A DNA stretch of 64,000 nucleotides from Erwinia piriflorinigrans CFBP 5888 (GTDB lineage: Bacteria > Pseudomonadota > Gammaproteobacteria > Enterobacterales > Enterobacteriaceae). Every line of letters starts with the position of its first letter. Position 1 is the first letter of the stretch. The notes beneath the pieces were generated by a model that saw only the letters and a list, made by a program, of their open reading frames with translations, had not been told where the DNA came from and made no database searches. Shown one piece after another: positions 8,133-16,339 of this stretch. The DNA is taken from the NCBI RefSeq assembly GCF_001050515.1, contig NZ_CAHS01000014.1, positions 248,001-312,000 of the forward strand, in the 5' to 3' direction. The position numbers were made by a program, and so were the translations under genes.

Positions 8133-9044
8133 ATGTTTAATATTAATCTATTGCAGCCGCCTCATAGGGAAGATACCAGCGGCAGGACGAGCCGAAACAG
8201 TTCACCGACCGTCCAGCATGCCAGCTTTCTGAACCAGATAAGCGAGGTTCTGATTGGTCCGGTTTTTCTGCGGGCAGATAATGAGCATTTGAAAACTGCC
8301 CAAGGTGGCACCCTCGTTATGAACAACCTGGAGGCGGTAAAGCCTGCTCGGGCTGCAGCATCTTCGTCATCCCATTCCAGTCAGCCTAAGGTTTGTCGCA
8401 GACGGACATATGACACTGAATTTGTTAACAAGGTTAAACAAGAGCTGTTAACCCACACAATTGTGCAAGTGGCAAAAAAATATTGTCTTCCTTATCCGAC
8501 AGTCTACAGATGGTCGATTGCGCGAGGCGATGCCAGAGAGATGATTAAGCGGGGGAATGCCAGAGAGATCGCTAAGCAGAGCCGTTTCCACACGCTAATG
8601 CGGCTAAAAAAGCATTGCGTTAATAGGGTGAACGATCTCTGCTCGCAGCAGCAAAACCTCCGAGAGATAAGTAAAAATGAGATTATCAGTAGGGTTGCAA
8701 AGGAAGAGGGCATTTATATACTGACACTCAAGAGCTGGTTAGTGCGTGCTGGAAATTATTCATTAGGTTCCAGAAGTGTCTTTTTGTTACCGATGGGTAC
8801 CCCGGATAACCAACCCAGTGAAAACAAAACTCGGCCACGTCATACTGTCAGCAGTGATTGCAATGCACATCAGCCAAAGGCGCGCAGCCATATTCATTCA
8901 GTTAAACCTCGGGCGAATAAGCCATCCACAGTACCTTCCACCGTCCGGGCTGATACAACTTATGATGAAAAAATCGAAAAAGGTTTTGTAAAGTGTTTTC
9001 AACACCTCGAAAAATGGCTAAATAAGTCGTTTAACCACGCATAA
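8133..9044 (+). CDS. Unknown protein with two HTH-like segments and effector-like N-terminus
   Basis: I do not recognise this 303-residue protein. Residues about 1-80 are polar and Ser/Pro/Asn-rich. Around 90-135 lies a transposase-OrfA or homeodomain-like helix-turn-helix (RRRTYDTEFVNKV ... VAKKYCLPYPTVYRW). A second, diverged copy follows near 185-220 (IISRVAKEEG...TLKSW). Between them is a 9-residue tandem repeat (GDAREMIKR / GNAREIAKQ). A basic, disordered stretch and a short amphipathic C-terminal helix finish it. The start at 8133 has AGGA about 9 bases upstream; an in-frame ATG at 8106 has none. The first 12 residues lack Asp and Glu, Ile is at position 4, and Ser is about 12% of the first 50, which fits empirical type III export rules for Pseudomonas syringae. 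The gene is AT-richer than its neighbours and monocistronic, suggesting transfer. A domesticated transposon-derived regulator is the alternative. Confidence 0.7.
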   Translation: MFNINLLQPPHREDTSGRTSRNSSPTVQHASFLNQISEVLIGPVFLRADNEHLKTAQGGTLVMNNLEAVKPARAAASSSSHSSQPKVCRRRTYDTEFVNKVKQELLTHTIVQVAKKYCLPYPTVYRWSIARGDAREMIKRGNAREIAKQSRFHTLMRLKKHCVNRVNDLCSQQQNLREISKNEIISRVAKEEGIYILTLKSWLVRAGNYSLGSRSVFLLPMGTPDNQPSENKTRPRHTVSSDCNAHQPKARSHIHSVKPRANKPSTVPSTVRADTTYDEKIEKGFVKCFQHLEKWLNKSFNHA

Positions 9045-9260
9045 CCGATCGTTCAGCCACTATCATACAAAGCGGGTATATTCACTTGGTGTGAAGTGTA
9101 TTTGCCGTAACTCTGGGGCGAGGGCAGGTCACAAAAGGGCTGAGATTTCTACAAAAAAGGTATGTTATCCCACCGTGCGCAACATGATATGACTCCTCGG
9201 TGTAACGTAACCTTCCCTGGCAGAGACGGTAACTATTATCTAAACTGATGGCTCACTGGC

Positions 9261-9290
9261 TTCCATAGCCTGTCCGGGCAGGGTTATAAT
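9261..9290 (+). promoter_or_regulatory. Candidate promoter of the marR-efflux operon
   Basis: TATAAT at 9285-9290 is a consensus -10. TTCCAT at 9261-9266, 18 bp upstream, could serve as a weak -35. The predicted start site near 9297 lies just before an inverted repeat. Confidence 0.45.
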
Positions 9291-9305
9291 GGCCGGACGT
9301 TTTAG

Positions 9306-9317
9306 TTAGATCTCTAA
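9306..9317. promoter_or_regulatory. Candidate MarR/SlyA-type operator
   Basis: TTAG-ATCT-CTAA has perfect 4-bp arms around a 4-bp centre, the same architecture as the SlyA consensus TTAGCAAGCTAA. It sits just downstream of the predicted transcription start of the operon that begins with a marR gene, which suits autorepression. The link is inferred. Confidence 0.4.
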
Positions 9318-9336
9318 TAATCAGGCATCTCATAAT

Positions 9337-9768
9337 TTGAACTCTCATGAACTCAACTTCTCGCGGTTACTGCATCTCACTGCTAATGCCTGGCGTCAGG
9401 CGATCGATCGGCGGATGAAAGACAATGGCCTTAGCATGAGCAGCTGGATGGCAGTGGCGACCATTGCGGTTCAGGAGCAGCCGATGAACCAGAAAGCGCT
9501 GGCGCAGGCGCTCGGGCTTGAGGATGCCAGCGTGGTGCCGCTGATCGACCGCCTGGTCAAACAGCAGTTGGTAGAGCGCGTTCAGCCAGCGGAAGATCGC
9601 CGTAAACGTCTGTTGCACGTCACGCCAAAAGGGGAGCTGCTTAATCAGCGGCTGAAAACCGAAGCCGATGCGTTGCGCCACGAACTGCTGTCCGGGCTCG
9701 ATCCTGTTGAATTGGCAACCACCCAGCGTGTTTTGCAGCAACTGCTGACGGCGACCGAGGCAAAGTAA
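9337..9768 (+). CDS. MarR-family transcriptional regulator
   Basis: This 143-residue protein is a dimeric winged-helix regulator of the MarR/SlyA family. The recognition helix region is near 52-75 (NQKALAQALGLEDASVVPLIDRL) and the wing has the characteristic DRRKRLLHVTPKG. These proteins normally repress a neighbouring efflux operon and are released by small aromatic compounds. The start is TTG at 9337: the frame is closed at 9307 and no ATG or GTG fits the family N-terminus. The stop is followed after one base by the GTG of an MFS gene, so it heads a four-gene operon. Confidence 0.9.
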   Translation: MNSHELNFSRLLHLTANAWRQAIDRRMKDNGLSMSSWMAVATIAVQEQPMNQKALAQALGLEDASVVPLIDRLVKQQLVERVQPAEDRRKRLLHVTPKGELLNQRLKTEADALRHELLSGLDPVELATTQRVLQQLLTATEAK

Positions 9769-9769
9769 C

Positions 9770-11458
9770 GTGTCGGGTGATAAAGCTAATCCTTATGCAC
9801 CGCGCGAGTGGGCACCCGGTGAGAAACCGATGTTGCCGGGTTCGCCTTCTACACCGAATCATCCCGCTTATAAGCGCATCGCCTTTGGTATTGTTGGCCT
9901 GCTGATTTGTATCACCGGGGCGCTCAGTAATGCGCTGGTCACCGCCAATTTGACCAATCTGCAAGGTGTGTTCGGTGCCTATAACAATGAAATCGCCTGG
10001 CTACCGGCGGTGTATGTGATGGGCAATATTTCCATTAACCTGCTGTTGGTCAAATTTCGTCAACAGTATGGTCTGCGCGTATTTACCGAAGCATTCCTCG
10101 TGCTCTACGTGTTGGTTGCCTTCTTCCATCTATTGGTTAACGATCTTAGTTCGGCAATTATCGTGCGTGCGGCTCACGGTATGGTGGGGGCCGCGCTCAG
10201 TTCGCTGGGTATTTACTATCAGGTGCAGGCATGGCCAGCCAGACACCGGCTAAAGGCGTTAGCGATCGGTTTGGGGGCATCTCAGCTGGCGATCCCGCTG
10301 GCGCGTCTGTTCTCTACCGAACTGTTGCAGCTGGAGCAATGGCGCGGACTCTATCTATTCGAGCTGGGCCTGGCGCTGATGGCGCTGGGCGCGGTGCTGA
10401 TCCTCAAACTGCCACCCGGCGAACGCACGAAAGTCTTTGAGAAAAAAGATTTTCTCACCTTCTTCCTGATGGCACCGGGCATGGCACTGTTTTGCGGCGT
10501 ATTGTCGCTGGGGCGCATTGAGTGGTGGACCAGCACGCCGTGGCTGGGCATTTGCCTGGCTTTGGGACTGGTACTGGTGACGGCAGCGGTGCTGGTAGAG
10601 CATAACCGCAGCAACCCACTGATCAACACGCGCTGGCTCGGTAACGGGGCGATATTCCGCCTGGGTATTGTGATGATCCTGCTGCGCATTATGCTCGCGG
10701 AGCAAAATACGGGCGCAATTGGTTACCTGCAACAGATCGGGATGCAGAACGATCAGATGCAGGGACTGGCGCTGGCGATCCTTGCGGGCGTCGCGGCGGG
10801 GATTATATGCAGTGCGCTAACGATTAACCCTAAGCATCTCATCTGGCCGATTGTGCTGTCGCTGATCATCGTGATGGTGGCTTCGCTGATGGATGCGCAG
10901 TCCAGCCCACTGACCCGAGCTAATAACATGTATTTCAGCCAGTTTTTGCTCGGTTTCAGCACCTCATTCTTTATTGCCCCGGCCATGCTGCTGGGCGTCA
11001 GCAGCGTCGTCACCCAGCCAAAAAACTTGGTCAGTTTCGTGGTGCTGTTCGGCATGAGCCAGAACCTGGGAGGGCTGATGGGTTCGGCCCTGCTCGGCAC
11101 CTTTCAGACCTGGCGCGAAAAATATCACTCCAGCCTGCTGGGCGACAGGCTATCGCTGCTTGATCCCAACGTTACCGACCGTCTGATGCAGTACAACAAT
11201 CTCTTTGCCAGCCAGATTGGCGATAGTACTCTGTTCGGTGCACAAAGCACCACGCAGCTACAAGCTGCGGCGACACTACAGGCAAACGTACTGGCCTATA
11301 ACGATGTGTATATTTTGACTGCCGTATTAGCGGGAGTCACTTTACTGTGGGTGCTGTGGCGCTTGTCGCGCCTGCGCTACCTCAACTGGCAGCAGGCAAA
11401 ACGCGAAGCGGAATCGGAACAGCGTGCCATGCAACAAATGAACACGGAGAAACAATGA
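9770..11458 (+). CDS. MFS transporter of a tripartite efflux system (DHA2-like)
   Basis: This 562-residue inner-membrane protein has a hydrophilic, Pro-rich N-terminal leader of about 40 residues and then roughly 14 hydrophobic segments, the layout of DHA2/EmrB-type drug:proton antiporters. A hydrophilic loop around 440-490 precedes the last segment. The GTG start is one base after marR, and the stop overlaps the next ATG (ATGA). With the following periplasmic adaptor and outer-membrane factor it should export a substrate from cytoplasm to outside in one step. The substrate cannot be told from sequence; MarR control suggests an aromatic or phenolic compound, such as a plant phenolic. Confidence 0.88.
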   Translation: MSGDKANPYAPREWAPGEKPMLPGSPSTPNHPAYKRIAFGIVGLLICITGALSNALVTANLTNLQGVFGAYNNEIAWLPAVYVMGNISINLLLVKFRQQYGLRVFTEAFLVLYVLVAFFHLLVNDLSSAIIVRAAHGMVGAALSSLGIYYQVQAWPARHRLKALAIGLGASQLAIPLARLFSTELLQLEQWRGLYLFELGLALMALGAVLILKLPPGERTKVFEKKDFLTFFLMAPGMALFCGVLSLGRIEWWTSTPWLGICLALGLVLVTAAVLVEHNRSNPLINTRWLGNGAIFRLGIVMILLRIMLAEQNTGAIGYLQQIGMQNDQMQGLALAILAGVAAGIICSALTINPKHLIWPIVLSLIIVMVASLMDAQSSPLTRANNMYFSQFLLGFSTSFFIAPAMLLGVSSVVTQPKNLVSFVVLFGMSQNLGGLMGSALLGTFQTWREKYHSSLLGDRLSLLDPNVTDRLMQYNNLFASQIGDSTLFGAQSTTQLQAAATLQANVLAYNDVYILTAVLAGVTLLWVLWRLSRLRYLNWQQAKREAESEQRAMQQMNTEKQ

Positions 11459-12543
11459 GTCAACAGGAACAGCAGCTTGCTGAACGCCAGCGAAATAATA
11501 AGCTGCGGATTATCTCCATTGCCCTGGGCTCCGGCATCGCGCTGGTCGGCGTACTGGTCATCCTCTATGCCTGGCAGCTGCCGCCGTTTACCAGCCAGAC
11601 GCAGTCAACGGAAAACGCCTATGTACGCGGGCAGGTGACTTTTATCAGCCCGCAGGTCAGTGGCTATATCACGGCGGTGAACGTGCTGGATTTTCAGCCG
11701 GTACACCGTGGCGAACTGCTAATGACGATTGATGACCGCATTTATCGCCAGCGAGTGCATCAATCCAGCGCACAGCTGAATATGAAAAAAGCCGCGCTGG
11801 CCAATAACCAGCAGCAGCGGCGCAGTGCCGAAGCGGTGATCAAACGCAATGAGGCCGCGCTGCAAAACGCGAAAGCACAGGCGCTGAAAGGCACGCTGGA
11901 CCTGAAACGTGTGGAAAATCTGGTTGCCGATGGCTCTTTATCAGTGCGTGAGCGTGATGCTTCACGCGCCAGCAACAGTCAGATGCTGGCCGGAGTCGAG
12001 CAGGCTCAGGCCACGCTTGAAGTCTCGCGTCAGGATTTGCAAACCACCATTGTCAATCGTGCCTCACTGGAAGCGGATGTGACCAATGCGCAGGCTGCAC
12101 TTGAGCTGGCGCAGATCGATCTTGATAACACCAAAATTATTGCGCCACGGGACGGGCAGCTGGGGCAGATTGCGGTGCGGCAGGGCGCATACGTGACGGC
12201 CGGAACCCGACTGACTTCTTTGGTTCCGCAACAGATGTGGGTAATCGCCAATATGAAAGAGACACAGATGGCGCGTATCCGCCCCGGCCTGCCGGTCAGC
12301 TTCACCGTTGATGCACTGGATGGTGAACGCTTTAATGGGGAAGTGGAGTATATCTCTCCCGCAGCGGGATCGGAGTTCAGCGCCATTTCGCCGGATAATG
12401 CCACCGGTAACTTTGTCAAAATCGCGCAACGCATTCCGGTGCGGATTAAAATCACCAGCGATAATGCTGCCCGCCTGCGTCCGGGAATGTCGGTGGAAGT
12501 GAGTATCGATACTGCGGATGCGCAGGATGGAGTGAAAAAATGA
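11455..12543 (+). CDS. HlyD/EmrA-family periplasmic adaptor
   Basis: This 362-residue membrane-fusion protein has a single N-terminal membrane anchor (about 18-42), two half lipoyl domains flanking a long alpha-helical hairpin (about 95-205, rich in Ala, Gln, Glu and Lys), and a beta-barrel domain near the C-terminus. The family motif NAYVRGQVTFISPQVSG follows the anchor, and TKIIAPRDGQLGQ closes the hairpin. It links the MFS pump to the outer-membrane channel. The ATG overlaps the MFS stop and the stop overlaps the next ATG, so the genes are translationally coupled. The anchored form, not a lipoprotein, is typical of EmrA-type adaptors. Confidence 0.92.
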   Translation: MSQQEQQLAERQRNNKLRIISIALGSGIALVGVLVILYAWQLPPFTSQTQSTENAYVRGQVTFISPQVSGYITAVNVLDFQPVHRGELLMTIDDRIYRQRVHQSSAQLNMKKAALANNQQQRRSAEAVIKRNEAALQNAKAQALKGTLDLKRVENLVADGSLSVRERDASRASNSQMLAGVEQAQATLEVSRQDLQTTIVNRASLEADVTNAQAALELAQIDLDNTKIIAPRDGQLGQIAVRQGAYVTAGTRLTSLVPQQMWVIANMKETQMARIRPGLPVSFTVDALDGERFNGEVEYISPAAGSEFSAISPDNATGNFVKIAQRIPVRIKITSDNAARLRPGMSVEVSIDTADAQDGVKK

Positions 12544-13919
12544 GCCCTCTTGCCAAAGCGCTCAGTGTGATGACGCTCGCGGCGGCGCTGTCGGGTTGTG
12601 CCACCCACGTTGAACGGGCTCCCTCATCGCTGCCGATCCCCGCGCAGTGGCGTAATCAGGTGGGGCCTGGCGCGGCGGTTGAGGCAGACTGGTGGCGGGC
12701 CTTTAACGATCCCGCACTGAACCAGCTGGTTATACAGGCGCTGCACCATAACCCGGATATACTGACGGCGCGATCCCGTGTCGATCAGTATCGTGCTCAA
12801 CTGCGTGGCGCAGAAGGGGATAACTTCCCCACGCTGGATGCCGGCGTGGCGAGTAGCCGGGCGCGGGCCATCTCGGCGGTGACCGGGCAGCCTTATCAAT
12901 ATTCGGTTTTCCAGGGGCTGCTACAGGCCAACTACCAGGTCGATTTATGGGGTGAACGCAGCAGCAGTATCGATGCTGCCAGAGCAACCCTGGCGGCGCA
13001 GCAGGCTGCTGCTGCGGCGGCCGAGTTAACCATCGCCAGTTCGGTGGCTTCTGGCTATATGACGTTGGTTTCGCTGGATGAACAGCTGCGCGTAACCGAA
13101 GCCACATTGGCATCGCGCAACAACTCGCTGAAACTGGCTCAGCGTCAGTTTGAAACGGGTTACACCTCCAGACTGGAATGGCTCCAGTCGCAGTCTGAAT
13201 ATCAGGCGGCGAAAGCGCAGATCCCACTGTTACGGCATCAGATAGCCCAGCAGGAAAATGCCCTGAGCATTCTGGTGGGGATGAACCCACGGCAGATCGC
13301 GCGTCAGAATCACTTCGAACACCTGGCAGTACAAACGTTGCCAGCCGTGATGCCATCGCAACTCCTTCAGCGCAGGCCTGATATTGTGCAGGCCGAACGC
13401 CAGCTTTTGGCGGCAGATGCATCGCTGCAATCGGCACGCGCCAGCCTGCTGCCGTCGCTGAATCTGACCGCCAGCGGCACGTTGCAAAGCTCGGTACTGC
13501 ATCAGCTGGTCGATAACCCGTTCCGGCTGTGGAGCGTCGGTGGCAGCATACTGGCACCGCTGCTTAATCGTGAAGCGCTGACGGCGCAGGTCGATGTGTC
13601 GATGGCAACGCGCAATCAGGCGCTGTACAACTATGAAAAAGTGGTGCGTGCGGCATTCAGCGAAGTGAACAACGATCTGGATGCCATCGAACGCTACCAG
13701 CAGCAGCTGGATGAGTTGCAGCTCCAGCAGCAGGTGGCTCAGGAGGCGCTGCGTATCGCCAGAAATCGCTACCAGAACGGCTACGCCTCCTACCTTGATG
13801 AACTGGATGCCCAGCGAACGCTGTTCAGCACCCAGCTCAGCGTGGTGCAGGCAAAAAACAATCTGTTGCTGGCGCAGATAGACCTTTATCGTGCGCTTGG
13901 CGGCGGCTGGCGACCATGA
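12540..13919 (+). CDS. Outer-membrane factor lipoprotein, NodT/TolC-like
   Basis: This 459-residue protein begins with a lipoprotein signal whose lipobox is LSGC, giving acylated Cys20. Two repeated OEP (TolC) domains follow, each with long helices rich in Ala and Gln and the typical ARSRVDQYRAQL and IARNRYQNGYASYLDELDAQR segments. It would form the trimeric exit channel for the MFS-HlyD pump encoded upstream. It is the last gene of the marR operon; 219 bp separate it from the next gene. The system is complete, so it need not borrow chromosomal TolC. Confidence 0.93.
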   Translation: MSPLAKALSVMTLAAALSGCATHVERAPSSLPIPAQWRNQVGPGAAVEADWWRAFNDPALNQLVIQALHHNPDILTARSRVDQYRAQLRGAEGDNFPTLDAGVASSRARAISAVTGQPYQYSVFQGLLQANYQVDLWGERSSSIDAARATLAAQQAAAAAAELTIASSVASGYMTLVSLDEQLRVTEATLASRNNSLKLAQRQFETGYTSRLEWLQSQSEYQAAKAQIPLLRHQIAQQENALSILVGMNPRQIARQNHFEHLAVQTLPAVMPSQLLQRRPDIVQAERQLLAADASLQSARASLLPSLNLTASGTLQSSVLHQLVDNPFRLWSVGGSILAPLLNREALTAQVDVSMATRNQALYNYEKVVRAAFSEVNNDLDAIERYQQQLDELQLQQQVAQEALRIARNRYQNGYASYLDELDAQRTLFSTQLSVVQAKNNLLLAQIDLYRALGGGWRP

Positions 13920-14138
13920 TGATATATCTGCTGCCGTTGGTCTGAAACCCGCTGAAAACTATAGGTTAAGTCAACGACAGCCGGTCACAATCTTTAATGC
14001 TTTTCATCACTTAGCAACGAGTGCTATTATACCGATCTTTACATTTAGTGATTTGAGATATGTAGAAGTTTTACTTTTGCATGTGCCGCTATGGTTCAGA
14101 ATCAATGGCAAACGTGGCGGGATTATTTTAGGGATACG

Positions 14139-14525
14139 ATGAAAAAGCAACCTCTTCTTATCGCGCTGCTATGCGTGTTGGCGCTGGCAGGCTGCACACG
14201 TACCGAGCCGGTAAAAAATATCAATCAAACGCTTTCGGTTCGCTACAGCGATAGCCAAATGAAAACCGCCATCCTTGCCGCCGGGCGCGATCGCCAGTGG
14301 ATTATGCGACCACAGCAGCCTGGCGTGATTAGCGGGCACCTGATGCAGCGCGATCATACCGCCGATATTCGCATTACCTATGATGCAAATAGCTACTCGA
14401 TTAACTATGTTGGTAGCAACAACCTGTTGGCCGCACCGGGCAAAATTCACCGCAACTATAATCGCTGGGTCAACAACCTCGACAGAGACATTCAGCTGCA
14501 TCTGGCCAGTGAGCAGGGGCAATGA
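14139..14525 (+). CDS. Small uncharacterised lipoprotein
   Basis: This 128-residue protein has a short Lys-initiated signal and lipobox LAGC (Cys19). The mature part contains a VRYSDSQMKTAI start, a central DIRITYDANSYSINYVGS strand pair and an NYNRWVNNLDRDIQLHL C-terminal helix. I do not know a function for this family. ATG 14139 was preferred to an in-frame ATG at 14091 because TAGGGAT lies at the right distance and the signal peptide begins there. It sits alone between the efflux operon and the aryl-polyene cluster, and nothing in the sequence ties it to either. Confidence 0.85.
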   Translation: MKKQPLLIALLCVLALAGCTRTEPVKNINQTLSVRYSDSQMKTAILAAGRDRQWIMRPQQPGVISGHLMQRDHTADIRITYDANSYSINYVGSNNLLAAPGKIHRNYNRWVNNLDRDIQLHLASEQGQ

Positions 14526-14673
14526 TTGCCGGAATGACGCGTCTGTTATCCCGGCGACATCGGTTGATACAAGGGCTAAAGGATCCGGCGTCAGTGCCGA
14601 CAACCTGAGTACCTGCAACAGCCGGTAAATCGGATAATATATCGCAGTTTCAGTCTTTTCCGCGCATCAGCAG

Positions 14674-14811
14674 TCAGGGAGAATCGCTATGCTCCGTTGC
14701 CTGCTTCGCAGCCATCATCAGTGCGTCAAATACCCGCTGCGGCGCGGTATCCACTAACCAATGCCAACTCATCGCGGGCTTCCCGGGTCGGAAGAAGGAT
14801 CTGGTATGAAT
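14674..14811 (-). pseudogene. Possible 3' remnant of a minus-strand gene at the APE boundary
   Basis: An open minus-strand frame has a natural-looking translation near its end (WLVDTAPQRVFDALMMAAK) and stops at 14674-14676. An ATG occurs at 14770-14772, but there is no ribosome-binding site, and the frame runs on only to inside the start of apeC. It could be the end of a gene truncated when the neighbouring cluster was joined here. It could equally be a small chance frame. Confidence 0.25.
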
Positions 14812-15534
14812 TTAGCCTTTACACTCCTCGACTGGCAGGCGAGCGCTCCCGGACTGCATCAGCCTGCTGACTGGGTGCGGTGGGCGCAACAGCCTGCGGT
14901 TATCGACAGCTCCCAGCCGCTGGCAAAATGTAGCCAGCTGCCGATGATGGCCGCGCGCCGTCTTACGGCTGGCAGTCGGGCTGCCGTAGATTGTGGACTG
15001 ACGCTACTGCGCCGCAGTGCGGTTGATGCGTTGGTATTTACCAGCCGTCACGGCGAGCTGGAGCGCAACTTACGCATTCTCAGTGCCCTGGCGCAGCAGC
15101 AGAGCGTGTCGCCCACCGACTTCGCCATGTCGGTGCACAATGCGGCAGTAGGCAGTTTAACCATTGCCGCCCAGGCACCGCTGGTTGCCACGTCGCTGGC
15201 GGCTGGCGCCGACTCTTTTCAGCAGGGCATGCTTGAGGTCGCAGCGTTACATAAGGCAGGATATCAGCAGGTGTTGCTGGTGGACTTTGAAGGCGCTATC
15301 CCCGATATTTATCATGCGCATCTCTCCGATCAGGCGTTGTTTGCCGCCTATGCGGTGGCGCTACTGCTGGCACCGGGTGAACAGTGCCAATGCCGCAGCC
15401 AGCCTGACAGGGGGCCGCGTAAGGCCAGTCTGCCGCAAAGCCTGCTGTTTCTGCATGCGCAGCTGGGGCGTCAGGCTGAATTTTCCCTCCCCGGTGACCG
15501 CTGTCTCTGGCAATGGCAATGTCGTTATGACTGA
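14806..15534 (+). CDS. apeC: Aryl-polyene chain-length factor (ketosynthase-like)
   Basis: This 242-residue protein resembles only the N-terminal ketosynthase half. At the position of the nucleophilic Cys it has SVHNAAVGS, with no Cys, so it should be catalytically inactive. Such proteins pair with the active ketosynthase ApeO to set polyene length. The ATG has AAGGA seven bases upstream; an in-frame ATG at 14761 lacks this. It is the first gene of sixteen packed genes in the order known for aryl-polyene loci, and its stop overlaps the next start by 8 bp. The promoter should lie in the preceding 280 bp but was not identified. Confidence 0.88.
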   Translation: MNLAFTLLDWQASAPGLHQPADWVRWAQQPAVIDSSQPLAKCSQLPMMAARRLTAGSRAAVDCGLTLLRRSAVDALVFTSRHGELERNLRILSALAQQQSVSPTDFAMSVHNAAVGSLTIAAQAPLVATSLAAGADSFQQGMLEVAALHKAGYQQVLLVDFEGAIPDIYHAHLSDQALFAAYAVALLLAPGEQCQCRSQPDRGPRKASLPQSLLFLHAQLGRQAEFSLPGDRCLWQWQCRYD

Positions 15535-16324
15535 ATCAGGGCGGATACACCGCTGTTATGGCGCAGTGAATCGCGGCTGGCGCATCATGATGACCGGCGT
15601 GTGTTTTGCGCTGTTTGGCCTTGGTGGGCTGCTGTTATCACTGGTCTGGTTCAATCTGCTGTTGCTGGTAGTGCGTGATGCAGAGCGCCGCCGCCGCATG
15701 GCACGGCGCAGTATATCGTGTAGTTTTCGTCTGTTTCTGTACTGCTGCCGCCGGTCAGGCGTATTTGATTACCGCATTGAAGGAGCCGAGCTGCTGGCAC
15801 GGGATCGCTGCTGCCTGGTTGTGGCTAACCATCCCTCGCTGCTTGATTACGTCTTGCTGGCTTCTGTCATGCCGGAAGCGGATTGTCTGGTCAAGGCCGG
15901 ATTGTTGAAAAACCCGTTTGTCTGCGGCGCGATCCGCGCAGCCGACTACCTGGTGAACAGTCAGGGGGAGACGCTGTTAGCAGAAAGTCAGCAGCGTCTT
16001 GATCAAGGAGATGCGATTATCCTGTTTCCTGAAGGAACCCGTACCCGTTACGGTGAAGCGCTGAAACTGCAACGCGGCGCGGCCAATCTCGCCGTTCGCT
16101 GCGGCTGCGATCTGCGTCTGGTACATATCATCTGTACCCAGCGTATGCTGGACAAGCAGAGCCGCTGGTATCAGGTGCCGCTGGCAAAACCACTGTTTAC
16201 CGTCAGGGTACAACAACGAATAGCCAGTCAACCCTTTATTGCCGGGGAAGGTGATATGCAGCCACGCGCCGTGCGTCATCTGACTCAGTATTTGCAACAC
16301 GCATTAACACCAGAACATCAATAA
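15527..16324 (+). CDS. apeD: Lysophospholipid acyltransferase-like protein
   Basis: This 265-residue PlsC-type acyltransferase has an N-terminal membrane segment (about 22-50), the catalytic H-x4-D motif NHPSLLD (H102, D107) and the substrate-binding FPEGTR motif near 168. It probably transfers an acyl or polyene chain to a glycerol-type acceptor at the inner face of the membrane; the exact step in the pathway is not settled. The start overlaps the end of the chain-length-factor gene, and two ACP genes follow after 15 bp. Confidence 0.9.
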   Translation: MTESGRIHRCYGAVNRGWRIMMTGVCFALFGLGGLLLSLVWFNLLLLVVRDAERRRRMARRSISCSFRLFLYCCRRSGVFDYRIEGAELLARDRCCLVVANHPSLLDYVLLASVMPEADCLVKAGLLKNPFVCGAIRAADYLVNSQGETLLAESQQRLDQGDAIILFPEGTRTRYGEALKLQRGAANLAVRCGCDLRLVHIICTQRMLDKQSRWYQVPLAKPLFTVRVQQRIASQPFIAGEGDMQPRAVRHLTQYLQHALTPEHQ

Positions 16325-16339
16325 TTATTCGGAACCAGT

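Noticed and set aside
9120-9300. Possible TPP riboswitch before the marR gene (GGGCTGAGAT string)
   Set aside because: Only the CTGAGA piece is present; the CCTGATCTGGATAATGCC half is missing and the downstream gene is not in thiamine metabolism.
13891-14142. 83-codon frame between the outer-membrane factor and the lipoprotein genes
   Set aside because: Starts inside the preceding gene and has no ribosome-binding site or recognisable composition.
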